Source: Candidatus Thiovulum imperiosus
GTDB taxonomy: Bacteria > Campylobacterota > Campylobacteria > Campylobacterales > Thiovulaceae
Direction: 5' to 3'
Length of the DNA stretch: 64,000 bases
NCBI GenBank assembly: GCA_024281175.1
Contig: JAMJTW010000014.1
Span: forward strand, 62,001-126,000
Shown here: in pieces, positions 26,295-35,178 of the stretch
How the letters are laid out: each line of letters starts with the position of its first letter
How positions within the stretch are numbered: position 1 is the stretch's first letter
Notes under the pieces: model-generated
Database searches by the model: none
What the model was told of the DNA's origin: nothing
What the model saw: the letters and a program-made list of their open reading frames with translations, nothing else
Position numbers and translations under genes: made by a program

Positions 26295-26717
26295 TTACTG
26301 ACATTTTTCTGGATAGGAGTACCATTTCCCCTCAAATTTCATCTTCTCTTGGTAGTGAAAAAGGAGTTCTTGGAAAAGTTTCAAATCCATTTTCCAATCT
26401 AGTTTTGAGTTTGCTAACCAAATTCTAAGTTCATTCATCAAAACTCTCTTTTCATCTTTTTTGAAAATTGCAAGACTCATGAAATTTGGATTTCGTGTTT
26501 TCGAAACTCGAAAGTTTTCATTTTTTTGAATACAGCCAATAAAAGTCCGCTCTTCTTTTAAGCAGAAGTTCTTCTCATCGTAAGTGTAAACTCCCTCAAA
26601 ATCTGTATCTAAAACTTGACACTCATCTGGATATGTAAGACACTCTCTTTCTGAAAGAGTAGTGCAATTTGCAAAAGCAAAAGTTGTAAAAGTTGCAAGT
26701 AAAAGTAGTTTTCTCAT
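26295..26717 (-). CDS. Secreted Cys-rich FIGC-family protein, single module
   Basis: A 140-residue protein with a cleavable signal peptide (ending FANC). The module shared with its two upstream neighbours is LSERECLTYPDECQVLDTD, then YDEKNFCLK and FIGCIQKN, and near the end KWYSYPEKCQ. Six cysteines suggest disulfides. No known family was recognised. The ATG overlaps the upstream stop by 4 bp, so it is the last gene of a three-gene tandem family on this strand. Confidence 0.7.
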   Translation of the reverse strand: MRKLLLLATFTTFAFANCTTLSERECLTYPDECQVLDTDFEGVYTYDEKNFCLKEERTFIGCIQKNENFRVSKTRNPNFMSLAIFKKDEKRVLMNELRIWLANSKLDWKMDLKLFQELLFHYQEKMKFEGKWYSYPEKCQ

Positions 26718-27736
26718 TTTATCTCCTTAGATGTGTTTTGTTCCCAACCACAATATTTTGGATACCAGTGGTTGTCTCCATAACTTGGGATTGGATTAAA
26801 TCGCTTTTCAGATGGAAGAGCTTTGTAATACTCGACCATCTCTTCCCATGCTTCTCTGCTATATTCCCACTCTATAAGTTTTCCGTATTGATAGCTTGTA
26901 AGGAAGTGACCAGATTTATTTATAGCAATATAATTCTTTGTAATCTTATTTTGAAAAACAGAAATTTGGTCATAATAAATTCCAAAATTATCACTTACAG
27001 ATACATTAGCACTTCTATGCATACAGCCGATAAAAATTGGGGAGCTATTCATATCCATGCAGAAGTTCTCTCTATCATAGATATATGTACTATCACCCGT
27101 TCCATACCAACCATTAACAAAAGTATCTGTTTCATAAACACTACATACATTAGCATTAGCTAAACACTCATCTTTTTCTAAAACATAACAATCAGGAACT
27201 TCCCAACCACAATATTTAGTATAAGGGCGATAAGAGTGTTTAGAGAAATATGCCTCTTCTTCAGGAATATCAAATGGACTTATAAACTCTTTTTCAACTT
27301 CTTTATCTCTAACCCACTCTTTAATTCTTCCTCTGTCATTATATTTCTCTAAAATATCACCAAGGTAATCATTTACATGTATGTAAATTCCACTTTCTAT
27401 ATTTCTAAAAATAGAACCAATATCATTTCGAGCTACTAGAGATATATCACTTTCAAAACAGCCGATAAAAACTGGAGAACTATTCATATCCATACACTCA
27501 TTATCTTTATCATAAATATGTGCTGAATGTTTTTCAGTTCCGTACCACTCATCAAACCTATTTGTTTCCCATGCTTGGCACTCTGAAATTTCACACTGCT
27601 CTCTATTGAGAGAGTAGCAGTCTGAGAAATTTACATCAGGATACAACTCTTCTCTGGAAAGGTTCTCTTCTTTACTTTTACTCTCTTTAGAGCTATCGCA
27701 CCCTAAGAAAAGTAAAAGTAAAAATAGAAGTCTCAT
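26714..27736 (-). CDS. Cys-rich FIGC-family lipoprotein, two modules
   Basis: A 340-residue predicted lipoprotein (lipobox LFLGC). It has two copies of one module: C-(Y/x)-SLNREQCEISECQAW, an iYD..(N)eCmDMNSSP(V/I)FIGC core and a closing YTKYCGWE or YPKYCGWEQ. FIGC occurs twice, DMNSSP twice and YCGWE twice. This is a secreted or surface-facing domain, with no known family recognised. It overlaps both neighbours by 4 bp. Divergence of the copies suggests internal duplication followed by gene duplication. Confidence 0.72.
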   Translation of the reverse strand: MRLLFLLLLFLGCDSSKESKSKEENLSREELYPDVNFSDCYSLNREQCEISECQAWETNRFDEWYGTEKHSAHIYDKDNECMDMNSSPVFIGCFESDISLVARNDIGSIFRNIESGIYIHVNDYLGDILEKYNDRGRIKEWVRDKEVEKEFISPFDIPEEEAYFSKHSYRPYTKYCGWEVPDCYVLEKDECLANANVCSVYETDTFVNGWYGTGDSTYIYDRENFCMDMNSSPIFIGCMHRSANVSVSDNFGIYYDQISVFQNKITKNYIAINKSGHFLTSYQYGKLIEWEYSREAWEEMVEYYKALPSEKRFNPIPSYGDNHWYPKYCGWEQNTSKEIK

Positions 27737-28824
27737 TTCAAATCCTTTGTATAGGTTTTTGAAGTTACTGATTTATTCCAATCGCAAAATCTTATAAATT
27801 GAGTATAAGAAAAACTATTTTTTAGGTTTTCTGGTAATTGTTCTATATATGGATTTTCACCAAAAAATTTAACTTCTTCAAGCTCTTTATCTATTGCTTT
27901 TAGAGGGAAAGTATCATTATTTAAAACATAAAACCTATCATTTTCTGGAAGCATCTCATAAAAAGAGAGAGTTTCTCTGGTTTGATTTAAATCTACTTTC
28001 CAACTTGGAAATAAGTCAAAAAGTTTTGAAGAATTACCTTCTCTATCAACAATATCCATATTTACACTTTGGGAAGCTATATACCTATTTGCATTTTTAA
28101 ATAATTTGATATCATAAAGTGAGGGTCTATTGTAAAAGCGTATTCCAAATTCAATATAATCTGTTTGGTTTATACAACCAATAAATGTTGTTTGATTAAA
28201 ATCTAAACACAATTTTTCTGAATTGAAAGTGTAATAACCAACTTCTGATACGATAAATTTAGTATATGATGTAGTTTCTATTTCCTTGCAAAATTGTGAG
28301 TTCCTACACTCTTCTCTGTTTAAAGAGTAGCAGTTTTGAATAACTCCACTCCAACCACAATATTTTGGATAGATCTCATAAACAAAGTATTTTTCCTCTT
28401 CAGAAATATCTTTAAAGTGATTTTTAAATTTTATAGTTGTATTGATATCAAATTTCCAATCAAAAAACTCTTCCTTACTAATATTTAAATCTGTTGCTAT
28501 ATATCTATCTTCTTTCTTAAATATACTCAAATTATCTTCAAACCATAAATTTTCAAAAATATCTTCATCTCTATTTAAACAACCTATAAAAATTGGAGAA
28601 CTATTAAAGTTGGAACAGAAATTCTTATTGTCATAGATATAAAAATTTTTGCCACTCCCATAAGATTTTAAATCTCCTGTCTCCAAAACTTTACATTCAT
28701 CAAACTTTTTACACTGCTCCTCATTTAAAGAGTGACAATTTAAGATATTTTCCTCTTGAACTGTTTTATAATCGTTACACCCTAATAACAGTAATAGTAC
28801 TAAAATTGATTGTAATATAACCAT
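27733..28824 (-). CDS. Cys-rich FIGC-family lipoprotein, two modules (upstream paralog)
   Basis: A 363-residue predicted lipoprotein (lipobox LLLGC), again with two modules: LNCHSLNEEQCKKFDECKVLE with NSSPIFIGC, then CYSLNREECRNSQFCKEIE with TTFIGC; the closing motifs are YPKYCGWS and FIRFCDWN. The signal peptide lacks a positively charged start (MVILQSILV...), so the start may be imperfect. The only in-frame ATG upstream is blocked by an adjacent TGA. Translation may be coupled to the 39-residue ORF that overlaps its start by 25 bp. Confidence 0.68.
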   Translation of the reverse strand: MVILQSILVLLLLLGCNDYKTVQEENILNCHSLNEEQCKKFDECKVLETGDLKSYGSGKNFYIYDNKNFCSNFNSSPIFIGCLNRDEDIFENLWFEDNLSIFKKEDRYIATDLNISKEEFFDWKFDINTTIKFKNHFKDISEEEKYFVYEIYPKYCGWSGVIQNCYSLNREECRNSQFCKEIETTSYTKFIVSEVGYYTFNSEKLCLDFNQTTFIGCINQTDYIEFGIRFYNRPSLYDIKLFKNANRYIASQSVNMDIVDREGNSSKLFDLFPSWKVDLNQTRETLSFYEMLPENDRFYVLNNDTFPLKAIDKELEEVKFFGENPYIEQLPENLKNSFSYTQFIRFCDWNKSVTSKTYTKDLK

Positions 28825-28919
28825 TCATCTTGTGCATCTTCGTCGATAGTCTGTAATCTGATTTCGGTTTTTCCGAAAAGAAGAGCAAAAGGGAAAAGTG
28901 CAAAAATAATTTTTTTCAT
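28800..28919 (-). CDS. 39-residue signal-peptide ORF leading the FIGC operon
   Basis: ATG 28919 is preceded by GGAGGAG, the strongest ribosome-binding site nearby. The product begins MKKIIFALFPFALLFG, a good signal peptide, followed by about 23 residues (TEIRLQTIDEDAQDE...) and a TAG at 28800. It overlaps the start of the paralog family by 25 bp. It may be a leader for translational coupling, a small secreted peptide or the stump of a decayed gene whose signal peptide was lost. Confidence 0.45.
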   Translation of the reverse strand: MKKIIFALFPFALLFGKTEIRLQTIDEDAQDEWLYYNQF

Positions 28920-29027
28920 TTCTCCTCCAAAAATATATTTTGTTATAAGTTTATATATTTGTATCTAAAAAAAAAAGAACATAATTAAATAGTTTAAAAA
29001 TTTAAATTTTCTTTAAAAGAGTTTTTT

Positions 29028-29074
29028 AATGTTAAATATATCTCTCACATAAAATGTTAAATATACTTCTCACA
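29028..29074. repeat. Direct repeat pair, possible iterons
   Basis: Two 22-bp copies, AATGTTAAATATA followed by TCTCTCACA or CTTCTCACA, 25 bp apart, with two mismatches. They are iteron-like and lie upstream of a winged-helix protein, but two copies are too few to be decisive. Confidence 0.5.
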
Positions 29075-29161
29075 GAAGTAGCTGTAAATATAAAACTTAA
29101 ATACTCAACAAATTTTAAAAAGAGAGATTTTTCAAAAAAAAAGAGGAGGATAGAATTTCTG

Positions 29162-29320
29162 CTACTTCTCTTCTTCTTTTTCTTCTATCTTTCTGGAAAG
29201 GTATAAGCATTCTAATTTCAAAATCTCTTTAGAATATCGGTGGAATGGTTTTGGATAGCAGTTTTGTATGAAAAAGTAAAACTTGGGGTTACCTAATTCA
29301 AAAAGAGAGGATTTCGCAAC
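29162..29320 (-). pseudogene. Possible decayed gene or small ORF without clear start
   Basis: An open minus-strand frame of 52 codons ending in TAG at 29162-29164. Its peptide looks natural (FELGNPKFYFFIQNCYPKPF, then a Lys/Glu-rich tail), with a codon pattern like real genes in this window, but there is no ATG or ribosome-binding site. Probably a remnant of inserted DNA; low confidence. Confidence 0.3.
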
Positions 29321-29477
29321 CTAAAATTATAAGATTTCCTAATTTAAAAAATTTAGGTTTCGTAAATTAAAAATTTTAAGTTACGGCTATATGGATATTT
29401 TGAGGTTTTTTACGAATTTTGGGTCTAAGTTTAGTTTATGATTTATTTTTGTAGAATGTTGGAAGTCTTTTGAGAGA

Positions 29478-29528
29478 GGGCTTTTTTATAATTTTCGAAC
29501 CACCAAGTTTAGAAATTATAAGAAGCCC
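29478..29528. repeat. Large imperfect inverted repeat before the Rep-like gene
   Basis: The left arm GGGCTTTTTTATAATTTT pairs with the right arm GAAATTATAAGAAGCCC (ending 29528), about 17 pairs with one bulge and two G-U, enclosing CGAACCACCAAGTTTA. It could be a terminator, an operator or an origin structure. Confidence 0.5.
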
Positions 29529-29626
29529 ACCCAAGAACAGATTTAATTATAAGGAAAATCCACTTTTCTTTAGCTTAAATCCAAGGGTTTCTCTTAAAAG
29601 CAATTTTTATTTTTAAGGAAACAGTT

Positions 29627-31042
29627 ATGCATGGAATATTCATACCATTATCACTAAATGTAATACCATCGTTAGAGGCTAGATTTCTTCTTTCACAAAT
29701 CGCTTATTACAGCAGAAAAGGGAATTCGTTCTACAAATTTACTGCTCCAGCAGAGAAAACTGAAGAGTACAGAGAGGGTGATAGCTGGACTGAACTGCTC
29801 GGAATTAGCGAACACAAAGTTAGAAAAGCGAAAAAATATCTTATAGAGAAAGGCTTTATAAAAACAACTATCAATATGTGCCGAAAAACAACATATTACA
29901 TTACTGAACAGGGTTCAGAACTTTTTAAAGATGGTGATAAAAGTAAAAAAGTTGTTCCAAAAGCTGAAGTGAAAAGTGAAGTTTCAAAAGCTGAAGAGAA
30001 AAGCGAAGTTCCAAAAGAGACTCTCCAAGAGCCTGAAGCAAAAAGCGAAGTTCCAAAAGAGACTCTCCAAAAGCCTGAAGCGAAAAGTGAAATTTCTGAA
30101 GTGAAAAGCGAAGTTCCCAAAGAAGTGAAAAGTGAAGTTTCTGAAAAGACTCTCCAAAAGCCTGAAGCGAAAACCGAAGTTGTCAAGAAAATACCTGAGC
30201 CAGTGGCAGAGATTGGTTACCAAATTACAGAATATATTAAAAAAGAGATGCTCATCGACATCTCTGGAGAGTGGTTTATGAATAAATTTCTAAGGTCTCG
30301 AATTGGAGTAAAATATGAGAAAGATGATATTTTTGGAGGATTGGATATCCTAATTGATAAATCTATTAATAAATATGATAAATCAATAATTGCAAATGTT
30401 GAAAATATGTTTGCACCTTTCCATTTTGAGGCTTCAATAAATGAGTTTATCGCTTACAAATCTGAAAAAGCTGAAAGAGAAAAACAGCGAGAATTGGCTT
30501 ATCTTAACCCAAAAAACAAATATTTGCCAAGAGATGAGGATTTGATGTATATTGATATTTTTAGATTTCTCTATATTAAAAAATATGGTAGGGAAAGTCA
30601 CGATAAAGAAATGCCAATATTTGAAAAAATTTCTAAGAATTCAGGTCTTACCATGGCATTTATCAAGAAAAAAGGCGGAAAAGAGGATATTCTTCGAAAA
30701 CTTGAAACGCGTGAAGAACCTCTGGAAGAATTTGCTAAAATTTGGAGAAAAGATAGAGAGTACGCTGTTTATCGAGAAGAGAGAAGTACTTACACACCTA
30801 TTTTCAAAGAGCCTCTTGATGCATCAACAGTTTCAAAACTAAAAATTGTAATTTACGCTTTTCAGCAAGGTCTTTTAGATTGCAATGAAATTAAACTAAA
30901 ATCTGCAACAGAAAACAAACCTCTTGCAATCGAAGTGATTGAAGAAGTTGAGAAAATGAAAAACTCTAATATCGCTGATGCTTTTGAGTTCAATATTACC
31001 GATGCTCTATCTATAAATTTAGAAGAGTTTGGAAAAGAGTAA
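29627..31042 (+). CDS. Winged-helix protein, possible replication initiator
   Basis: A 471-residue protein. The N-terminal 85 residues (SLEARFLLSQIAYYSRK..., then WTELLGISEHKVRKAKKYLIEKGFIKTT and a beta wing ending YYITEQG) form a winged helix as in plasmid and phage replication or partition proteins. Residues about 108-190 are a low-complexity stalk of KSEVPKETLQKPEA repeats. The C-terminal 270 residues are helical and unrecognised. It sits behind an AT-rich region with direct repeats and a dyad. A Rep-like role is an inference from architecture and context. Confidence 0.6.
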   Translation: MHGIFIPLSLNVIPSLEARFLLSQIAYYSRKGNSFYKFTAPAEKTEEYREGDSWTELLGISEHKVRKAKKYLIEKGFIKTTINMCRKTTYYITEQGSELFKDGDKSKKVVPKAEVKSEVSKAEEKSEVPKETLQEPEAKSEVPKETLQKPEAKSEISEVKSEVPKEVKSEVSEKTLQKPEAKTEVVKKIPEPVAEIGYQITEYIKKEMLIDISGEWFMNKFLRSRIGVKYEKDDIFGGLDILIDKSINKYDKSIIANVENMFAPFHFEASINEFIAYKSEKAEREKQRELAYLNPKNKYLPRDEDLMYIDIFRFLYIKKYGRESHDKEMPIFEKISKNSGLTMAFIKKKGGKEDILRKLETREEPLEEFAKIWRKDREYAVYREERSTYTPIFKEPLDASTVSKLKIVIYAFQQGLLDCNEIKLKSATENKPLAIEVIEEVEKMKNSNIADAFEFNITDALSINLEEFGKE

Positions 31043-31075
31043 AACTATTGGGAGCAACGAAATATTAGAAATTTC

Positions 31076-32293
31076 CTATTTCTTATTAAAGATGTGAAGT
31101 AATTTTGAGAGAGCTTCGCCATGCTTCCCATTATTTTTCAAAATATACTCTTCAACTTTATCTTTACTAAAAGGATAAGCAACTGCCTTGATAATATTTT
31201 TTGGATATTCCAGTTGAAAACTTACAACTTTGATAAATCCATTTTCAACTGTAATTGGAAGGTAGAGATTTCTAGTTGCAAAAGTGTAACTTCCTCCATT
31301 GAGCCTTAAAATTGTGCTTCCTCTCTCTAGTTCTGCATCTACAACAATAAAATTTTTAGTCAATTCTCCTGAAAATAGACCTCTTTGAAATGAAGAGGAA
31401 AATAGATTTAAGTTGAAAACCTCATCAACTCTATCTAAATAGCTATTTTTTTCCAAAGCTAACTCTTTTGTTACTCCACGAAATTCAAATATTCCACCAA
31501 CCTCCTTCATTTCTAAATCCATCTCCCCTCGAAAAGGTATATATTTACTAAACTTTTCAATAACTCTACCTATCGCTATATCTTTCAATCTTATGATATG
31601 CTCTTTCTCTCGAATATTTATTAAAATATCTCCCTCAAAATCTGTAGACATTCCTCTAAAATTTAGCTTTCCTTCCCGATACTCCATATCTCCAACACTT
31701 TTAAAACCATCTATATCCAATTTTACATCTTCTGCAAAAAGTCTATCTCTGCCACTAAAATTTGCAGAAATACCTATCTTCTCTCCAAACAGTTTTAAAG
31801 ACAAAAAATCTCTAAAGAATCTAATTGGAAAACTCTCTGTCACTATTTTTATAGACTCTTTTGAATCAAAAAATTTCCATTTACGAATCAACTGTAATTT
31901 CTCTTCTTTAGAAAATATATTTAAAAAGAGTCTATTTTTAAAAAGAGAGAGTTTCATTTTTCCATCAATTGAAATTATTTTAGATTCTGAAAAACCTTTA
32001 AACCATTGTAGATCTATGGAATCTCCAGAAACTCGAATTTCTAAATGCATATTTTCATAAGAGAGATTTCCATCAGCTTCAATTCTGCTATCTCCCAAAG
32101 CTATTTCAAAACTGAGATTCCGATTTGAGAAGTGAAACTCTTCAATTGAGTAATTTACATTCAATTTATTATATAAAAAGAGGTCTAATTGGTATTTAAG
32201 TACTGTTTCTCCAATTGTAGAAAAGAGTGTAAAGAGAGTTGTTGAAAATATAGTTAGGAAAAATATGAATGCTAAAAAAAGTTTTAATCTCAT
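31076..32293 (-). CDS. AsmA-like membrane-anchored protein
   Basis: A 405-residue protein with an N-terminal membrane anchor (about residues 5-27) and long beta-rich periplasmic repeats (for instance ISANFSGRDRLFAEDVKLDIDG, FEFRGVTKEL). The pattern resembles AsmA/TamB-type bridge proteins that carry lipids to the outer membrane. Resemblance is structural and visual only. It starts 11 bp after znuC, so it is the third gene of a znuA-znuC unit, in the place where znuB would be expected. Confidence 0.55.
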   Translation of the reverse strand: MRLKLFLAFIFFLTIFSTTLFTLFSTIGETVLKYQLDLFLYNKLNVNYSIEEFHFSNRNLSFEIALGDSRIEADGNLSYENMHLEIRVSGDSIDLQWFKGFSESKIISIDGKMKLSLFKNRLFLNIFSKEEKLQLIRKWKFFDSKESIKIVTESFPIRFFRDFLSLKLFGEKIGISANFSGRDRLFAEDVKLDIDGFKSVGDMEYREGKLNFRGMSTDFEGDILINIREKEHIIRLKDIAIGRVIEKFSKYIPFRGEMDLEMKEVGGIFEFRGVTKELALEKNSYLDRVDEVFNLNLFSSSFQRGLFSGELTKNFIVVDAELERGSTILRLNGGSYTFATRNLYLPITVENGFIKVVSFQLEYPKNIIKAVAYPFSKDKVEEYILKNNGKHGEALSKLLHIFNKK

Positions 32294-32304
32294 AGAGAAA
32301 GTAT

Positions 32305-33024
32305 TTAGTGTCGATGCTCTCTTAGGTGAGATTCAATACCGTAAACATCTCTCATAACTTTACAGTTGAAGATATTGTGAGGCTCTTTACTGGCAATAAG
32401 TTCTCTATTTATTGACATTATAGATGTAATAGAGTCTTCAATCATTCCGATATCATGAGTAATAAAGAGAATTGTAATTCCATATTCTCGATTCAACTTT
32501 CGAAGTATTTTATGAAAATTTTGTTGAGTTTCGCTATCAACTCCAGTATTTGGTTCATCTAAAACAAGAAGTTTTGGTTTTGAAATCAAAGCTCTTGCTA
32601 TCATTACTCTCTGTTTCTGACCTCCTGAAAGCTCTCCGATAAGTCTTTTTTTTAAATGAGAAATTCCAAGTTGTTTCAGAACTTCGTCCTCAATTCCTTT
32701 TTTCCAAAATCCTCTTTTGAAACCCAATCTTACAACCTCATCAACTCTTATTGGAAATCTCTGGTCAATTTCAACTGCTCTTTGAGGAACAAATCCAATT
32801 TTACTCCACTCTTCAAACTCTTTTAAGTTTTTTTCAAATAGAGATATCTTTCCTGAGAAATTGCGATTTAAACCTAAAATCGTATTTATAAGAGTAGATT
32901 TGCCTCCTCCATTTGGTCCAACAATTGCTACATATTCACTCTCATTTATAGAGAAGTTAATATTTTTCAATATCTCTATTTCTCCTAAAGAGTAGTTGAG
33001 GTTCTCTACCTCAACTATTTGCAA
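32305..33024 (-). CDS. znuC: Zinc/manganese ABC transporter ATPase
   Basis: ATP-binding subunit of a high-affinity zinc-type importer. The 239 residues contain Walker A GPNGGGKST, Q-loop VPQRA, signature LSGGQKQR, Walker B LLVLDEPNTGVD and H-loop ITHD. The C-terminus is histidine-rich (LREHRH), as in ZnuC. The start is TTG 33024, overlapping znuA by 10 bp. The membrane permease ZnuB is not present next to it. Confidence 0.9.
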   Translation of the reverse strand: MQIVEVENLNYSLGEIEILKNINFSINESEYVAIVGPNGGGKSTLINTILGLNRNFSGKISLFEKNLKEFEEWSKIGFVPQRAVEIDQRFPIRVDEVVRLGFKRGFWKKGIEDEVLKQLGISHLKKRLIGELSGGQKQRVMIARALISKPKLLVLDEPNTGVDSETQQNFHKILRKLNREYGITILFITHDIGMIEDSITSIMSINRELIASKEPHNIFNCKVMRDVYGIESHLREHRH

Positions 33025-33905
33025 AGAAGTCCTTTTTGTAACTTCTGTAAATTCTCATACATCAGTTCAATATATCCATTTTCAACTCTATCAGGCTCAA
33101 TATTTCCAAGAGGTGACAGTTGTGAAACAGAAACTCCTGTCTCTGAAGAGAGTGTATTCACGATATTTTGAGGTGCTAACTCTTCAAAGAAGATAGTTGT
33201 AATATTTTTCTCTTTTACTAAATCTGCAATTTCAGAAAGTTTTTTTGCACTAGGTTGCTCTTCTGGTGAAAGTCCCATAATTGCAATAGTTTGAAACTCT
33301 AAGTTTTTAGCAAGATATTGAAATGCGTTATGATTTACAATTACACTATCCAATTTACACTCTGCCAAACCATCTTTGAAATCATTTTCTAGTTTTTCAA
33401 ATTTCTGAAGATATAAATCTCGATTTCTTTCAAAAACTGTTTCATATTCTGGTTCTGCTTCTACCATTTTTTCTGTAATTATCATCACCATATTTTTAAA
33501 GTTTGAGAAATCTAACCAGAAGTGAGGGTCTTCGTCAACAACTTCCACAAATTTAGATAAATTTAAAAATTTATCTCTATCAACACTGGTTTCAGCAATT
33601 TCAGAAGCCCATAAATCTACATGTTCGCCACTGTAAATAAATAGTTCGCTATTGAAAATAGTTATCATATTTTTTGGTGTTGGTTCGAAAGAGTGAGGTT
33701 CAGTACCAAAAGGTATAATTTGGTGTACATTAGCAACATCTCCAGCTATGTTTCTAACTATATCAAACGGTGGATAGAAACTCACAGCTATATCTAACTT
33801 TCCATCATTTCTCTTTTCAGGATTGTAAAAAGGGTAGATAAAAACACCTAAAATAGTAGCAACAATAAAAGCCATTGTGATTGAAAATAGTCTTACAGTT
33901 TTCAA
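33015..33905 (-). CDS. znuA: Zinc-binding periplasmic protein of the Znu importer
   Basis: Metal-binding receptor of the cluster A-I family. The 296 residues have an N-terminal hydrophobic segment (uncleaved anchor or signal) and metal-ligand positions in FGTEPHSFEPTP, VDEDPHFWLD and IVNHNAFQYL. There is no long His-rich loop. The start is TTG 33905, with GGAG 7 bp upstream. It is followed by overlapping znuC. Confidence 0.88.
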   Translation of the reverse strand: MKTVRLFSITMAFIVATILGVFIYPFYNPEKRNDGKLDIAVSFYPPFDIVRNIAGDVANVHQIIPFGTEPHSFEPTPKNMITIFNSELFIYSGEHVDLWASEIAETSVDRDKFLNLSKFVEVVDEDPHFWLDFSNFKNMVMIITEKMVEAEPEYETVFERNRDLYLQKFEKLENDFKDGLAECKLDSVIVNHNAFQYLAKNLEFQTIAIMGLSPEEQPSAKKLSEIADLVKEKNITTIFFEELAPQNIVNTLSSETGVSVSQLSPLGNIEPDRVENGYIELMYENLQKLQKGLLCK

Positions 33906-33972
33906 ATATTCTCCAATTTTTTATGCGTATCTTATCCAATTTAAATCAGAAAATTTTAAAAAGTGTAGGGAG

Positions 33973-34004
33973 GCGAAGAGTCTGAAATTTAGGAAACTCT
34001 TCGC
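33973..34004. terminator. Hairpin between leuB and znuA
   Basis: GCGAAGAGT (33973-33981), 14-base loop, ACTCTTCGC (33996-34004), followed by TTTTATTT on the plus strand. Both flanking genes are on the minus strand, where no U tract follows, so it may separate them only as a hairpin. The rest of the 196-bp gap shows nothing more. Confidence 0.45.
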
Positions 34005-34101
34005 TTTTATTTAAAGTTTTATTTACTTATAAGCCATCTTTCAAATTCAATGAATTCACTAATTGAACTCATAGAGATAAAAAACTCTAGCATTTTTTCA
34101 T

Positions 34102-35178
34102 TTATTTCTTGCATTTTCCAACATAGTTCGCGATAATTGAACCCATTTCACTTGTAGAACATATCTCTTTTGCATCGTATTGACTCATATCTTTTGTTCT
34201 ATATCCATCTTTTAGAGCTTGAGCTATTGCCCAATCTATACATTCAGAAGCCTCTTTCTCTCCAAGAGCATATTTCAACATCATTGAAGCACTAGAGATA
34301 GTTGCAATTGGATTAGCAATTCCAGTTCCAGCAATATCTGGAGCAGAACCGTGAATTGGTTCATAAAGACCTTGTTTTTCACCAATCGACGCACTTGGAA
34401 GAAGTCCAATTGAACCAGATAGCATTGAAGCCTCATCACTCAAAATATCTCCAAAAATATTTCCTGTAAGAATTACATCAAACTGTTTTGGATTTCGGAT
34501 AAGTTGCATTGCAGCATTATCAATATACATGTGAGAAAGTGTAACTTCAGAATACTCTTTTGCTACCTCTTCAACAGTCTCTCTCCAGAGTTGTGAAACA
34601 TCAAGAACATTGGCTTTATCAACAGAACAGACCCGCTTATTTCTCTTCATGGCTATCTGAAAAGCCTTGTGTGCAATTCTCTCAATTTCAGGAATGGAAT
34701 AGACCATTGTATTAAATGCCTTGTTTCCCTCTCGACCTTTTGGTTCTCCAAAATAGATACCACCAATCAGTTCTCGAACAACAATAAGGTCTACTCCCCG
34801 AATTACTTCCTCTTTTAAAGTAGACGCTTTTACAAGTTCGTCATAAACTTTTACAGGTCGGATATTTGCATATACTCCCATCTCTTTTCGAAGTTTAAGA
34901 AGTCCTGTTTCAGGTCGTAGTTCTCGTGGAAGATTATCCCACTGCTCTCCACCAATTGCACCAAAAAGAACAGCATCAGAGTTACTTATCTTCTCTAAAG
35001 TCTCTTTTGGTAAAGGTTCACCTGTGACATCATAAGCTACTCCTCCAAGAAGAGCATCTTCATAATTTATCTCAAAATCTTTTGAGTGGCTCACAGCATC
35101 AAGAACTTTTATCGCTTCATCAACAATTTCAGGACCAATTCCATCTCCACGAATTACCGTGATTTTATAACTACTCAT
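34102..35178 (-). CDS. leuB: 3-Isopropylmalate dehydrogenase
   Basis: Leucine biosynthesis: oxidative decarboxylation of 3-isopropylmalate with NAD. The 358 residues carry the family motifs [25 protein letters not shown] (substrate loop), [12 protein letters not shown] and the NAD segment [20 protein letters not shown] with the downstream DE pair. It overlaps leuD by 8 bp. The gene order is leuD-leuB. leuC and leuA are outside the window. Confidence 0.96.
   Translation of the reverse strand: MSSYKITVIRGDGIGPEIVDEAIKVLDAVSHSKDFEINYEDALLGGVAYDVTGEPLPKETLEKISNSDAVLFGAIGGEQWDNLPRELRPETGLLKLRKEMGVYANIRPVKVYDELVKASTLKEEVIRGVDLIVVRELIGGIYFGEPKGREGNKAFNTMVYSIPEIERIAHKAFQIAMKRNKRVCSVDKANVLDVSQLWRETVEEVAKEYSEVTLSHMYIDNAAMQLIRNPKQFDVILTGNIFGDILSDEASMLSGSIGLLPSASIGEKQGLYEPIHGSAPDIAGTGIANPIATISSASMMLKYALGEKEASECIDWAIAQALKDGYRTKDMSQYDAKEICSTSEMGSIIANYVGKCKK

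Larger units (their letters stand above)
28920..29626. other. 0.7-kb AT-rich gene-poor region upstream of the Rep-like gene
   Basis: It holds no convincing full gene. It contains direct repeats at 29028, poly-A/T runs, a possible coding remnant on the minus strand (29162-29320), interrupted repeats of CCTAATTT/AAATTTAGG around 29290-29390 and a large dyad at 29478-29528. The composition is unlike the coding regions around it. Confidence 0.5.

Noticed and set aside
28920-29626. A tRNA or other small RNA in the AT-rich gap or other intergenic regions.
   Set aside because: No cloverleaf or CCA end could be folded by eye in any gap.
34037-34095. A 24-codon minus-strand ORF (MLEFFISMSSISEF...) in the leuB-znuA gap.
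   Set aside because: It has no ribosome-binding site and no recognisable motif; likely chance.
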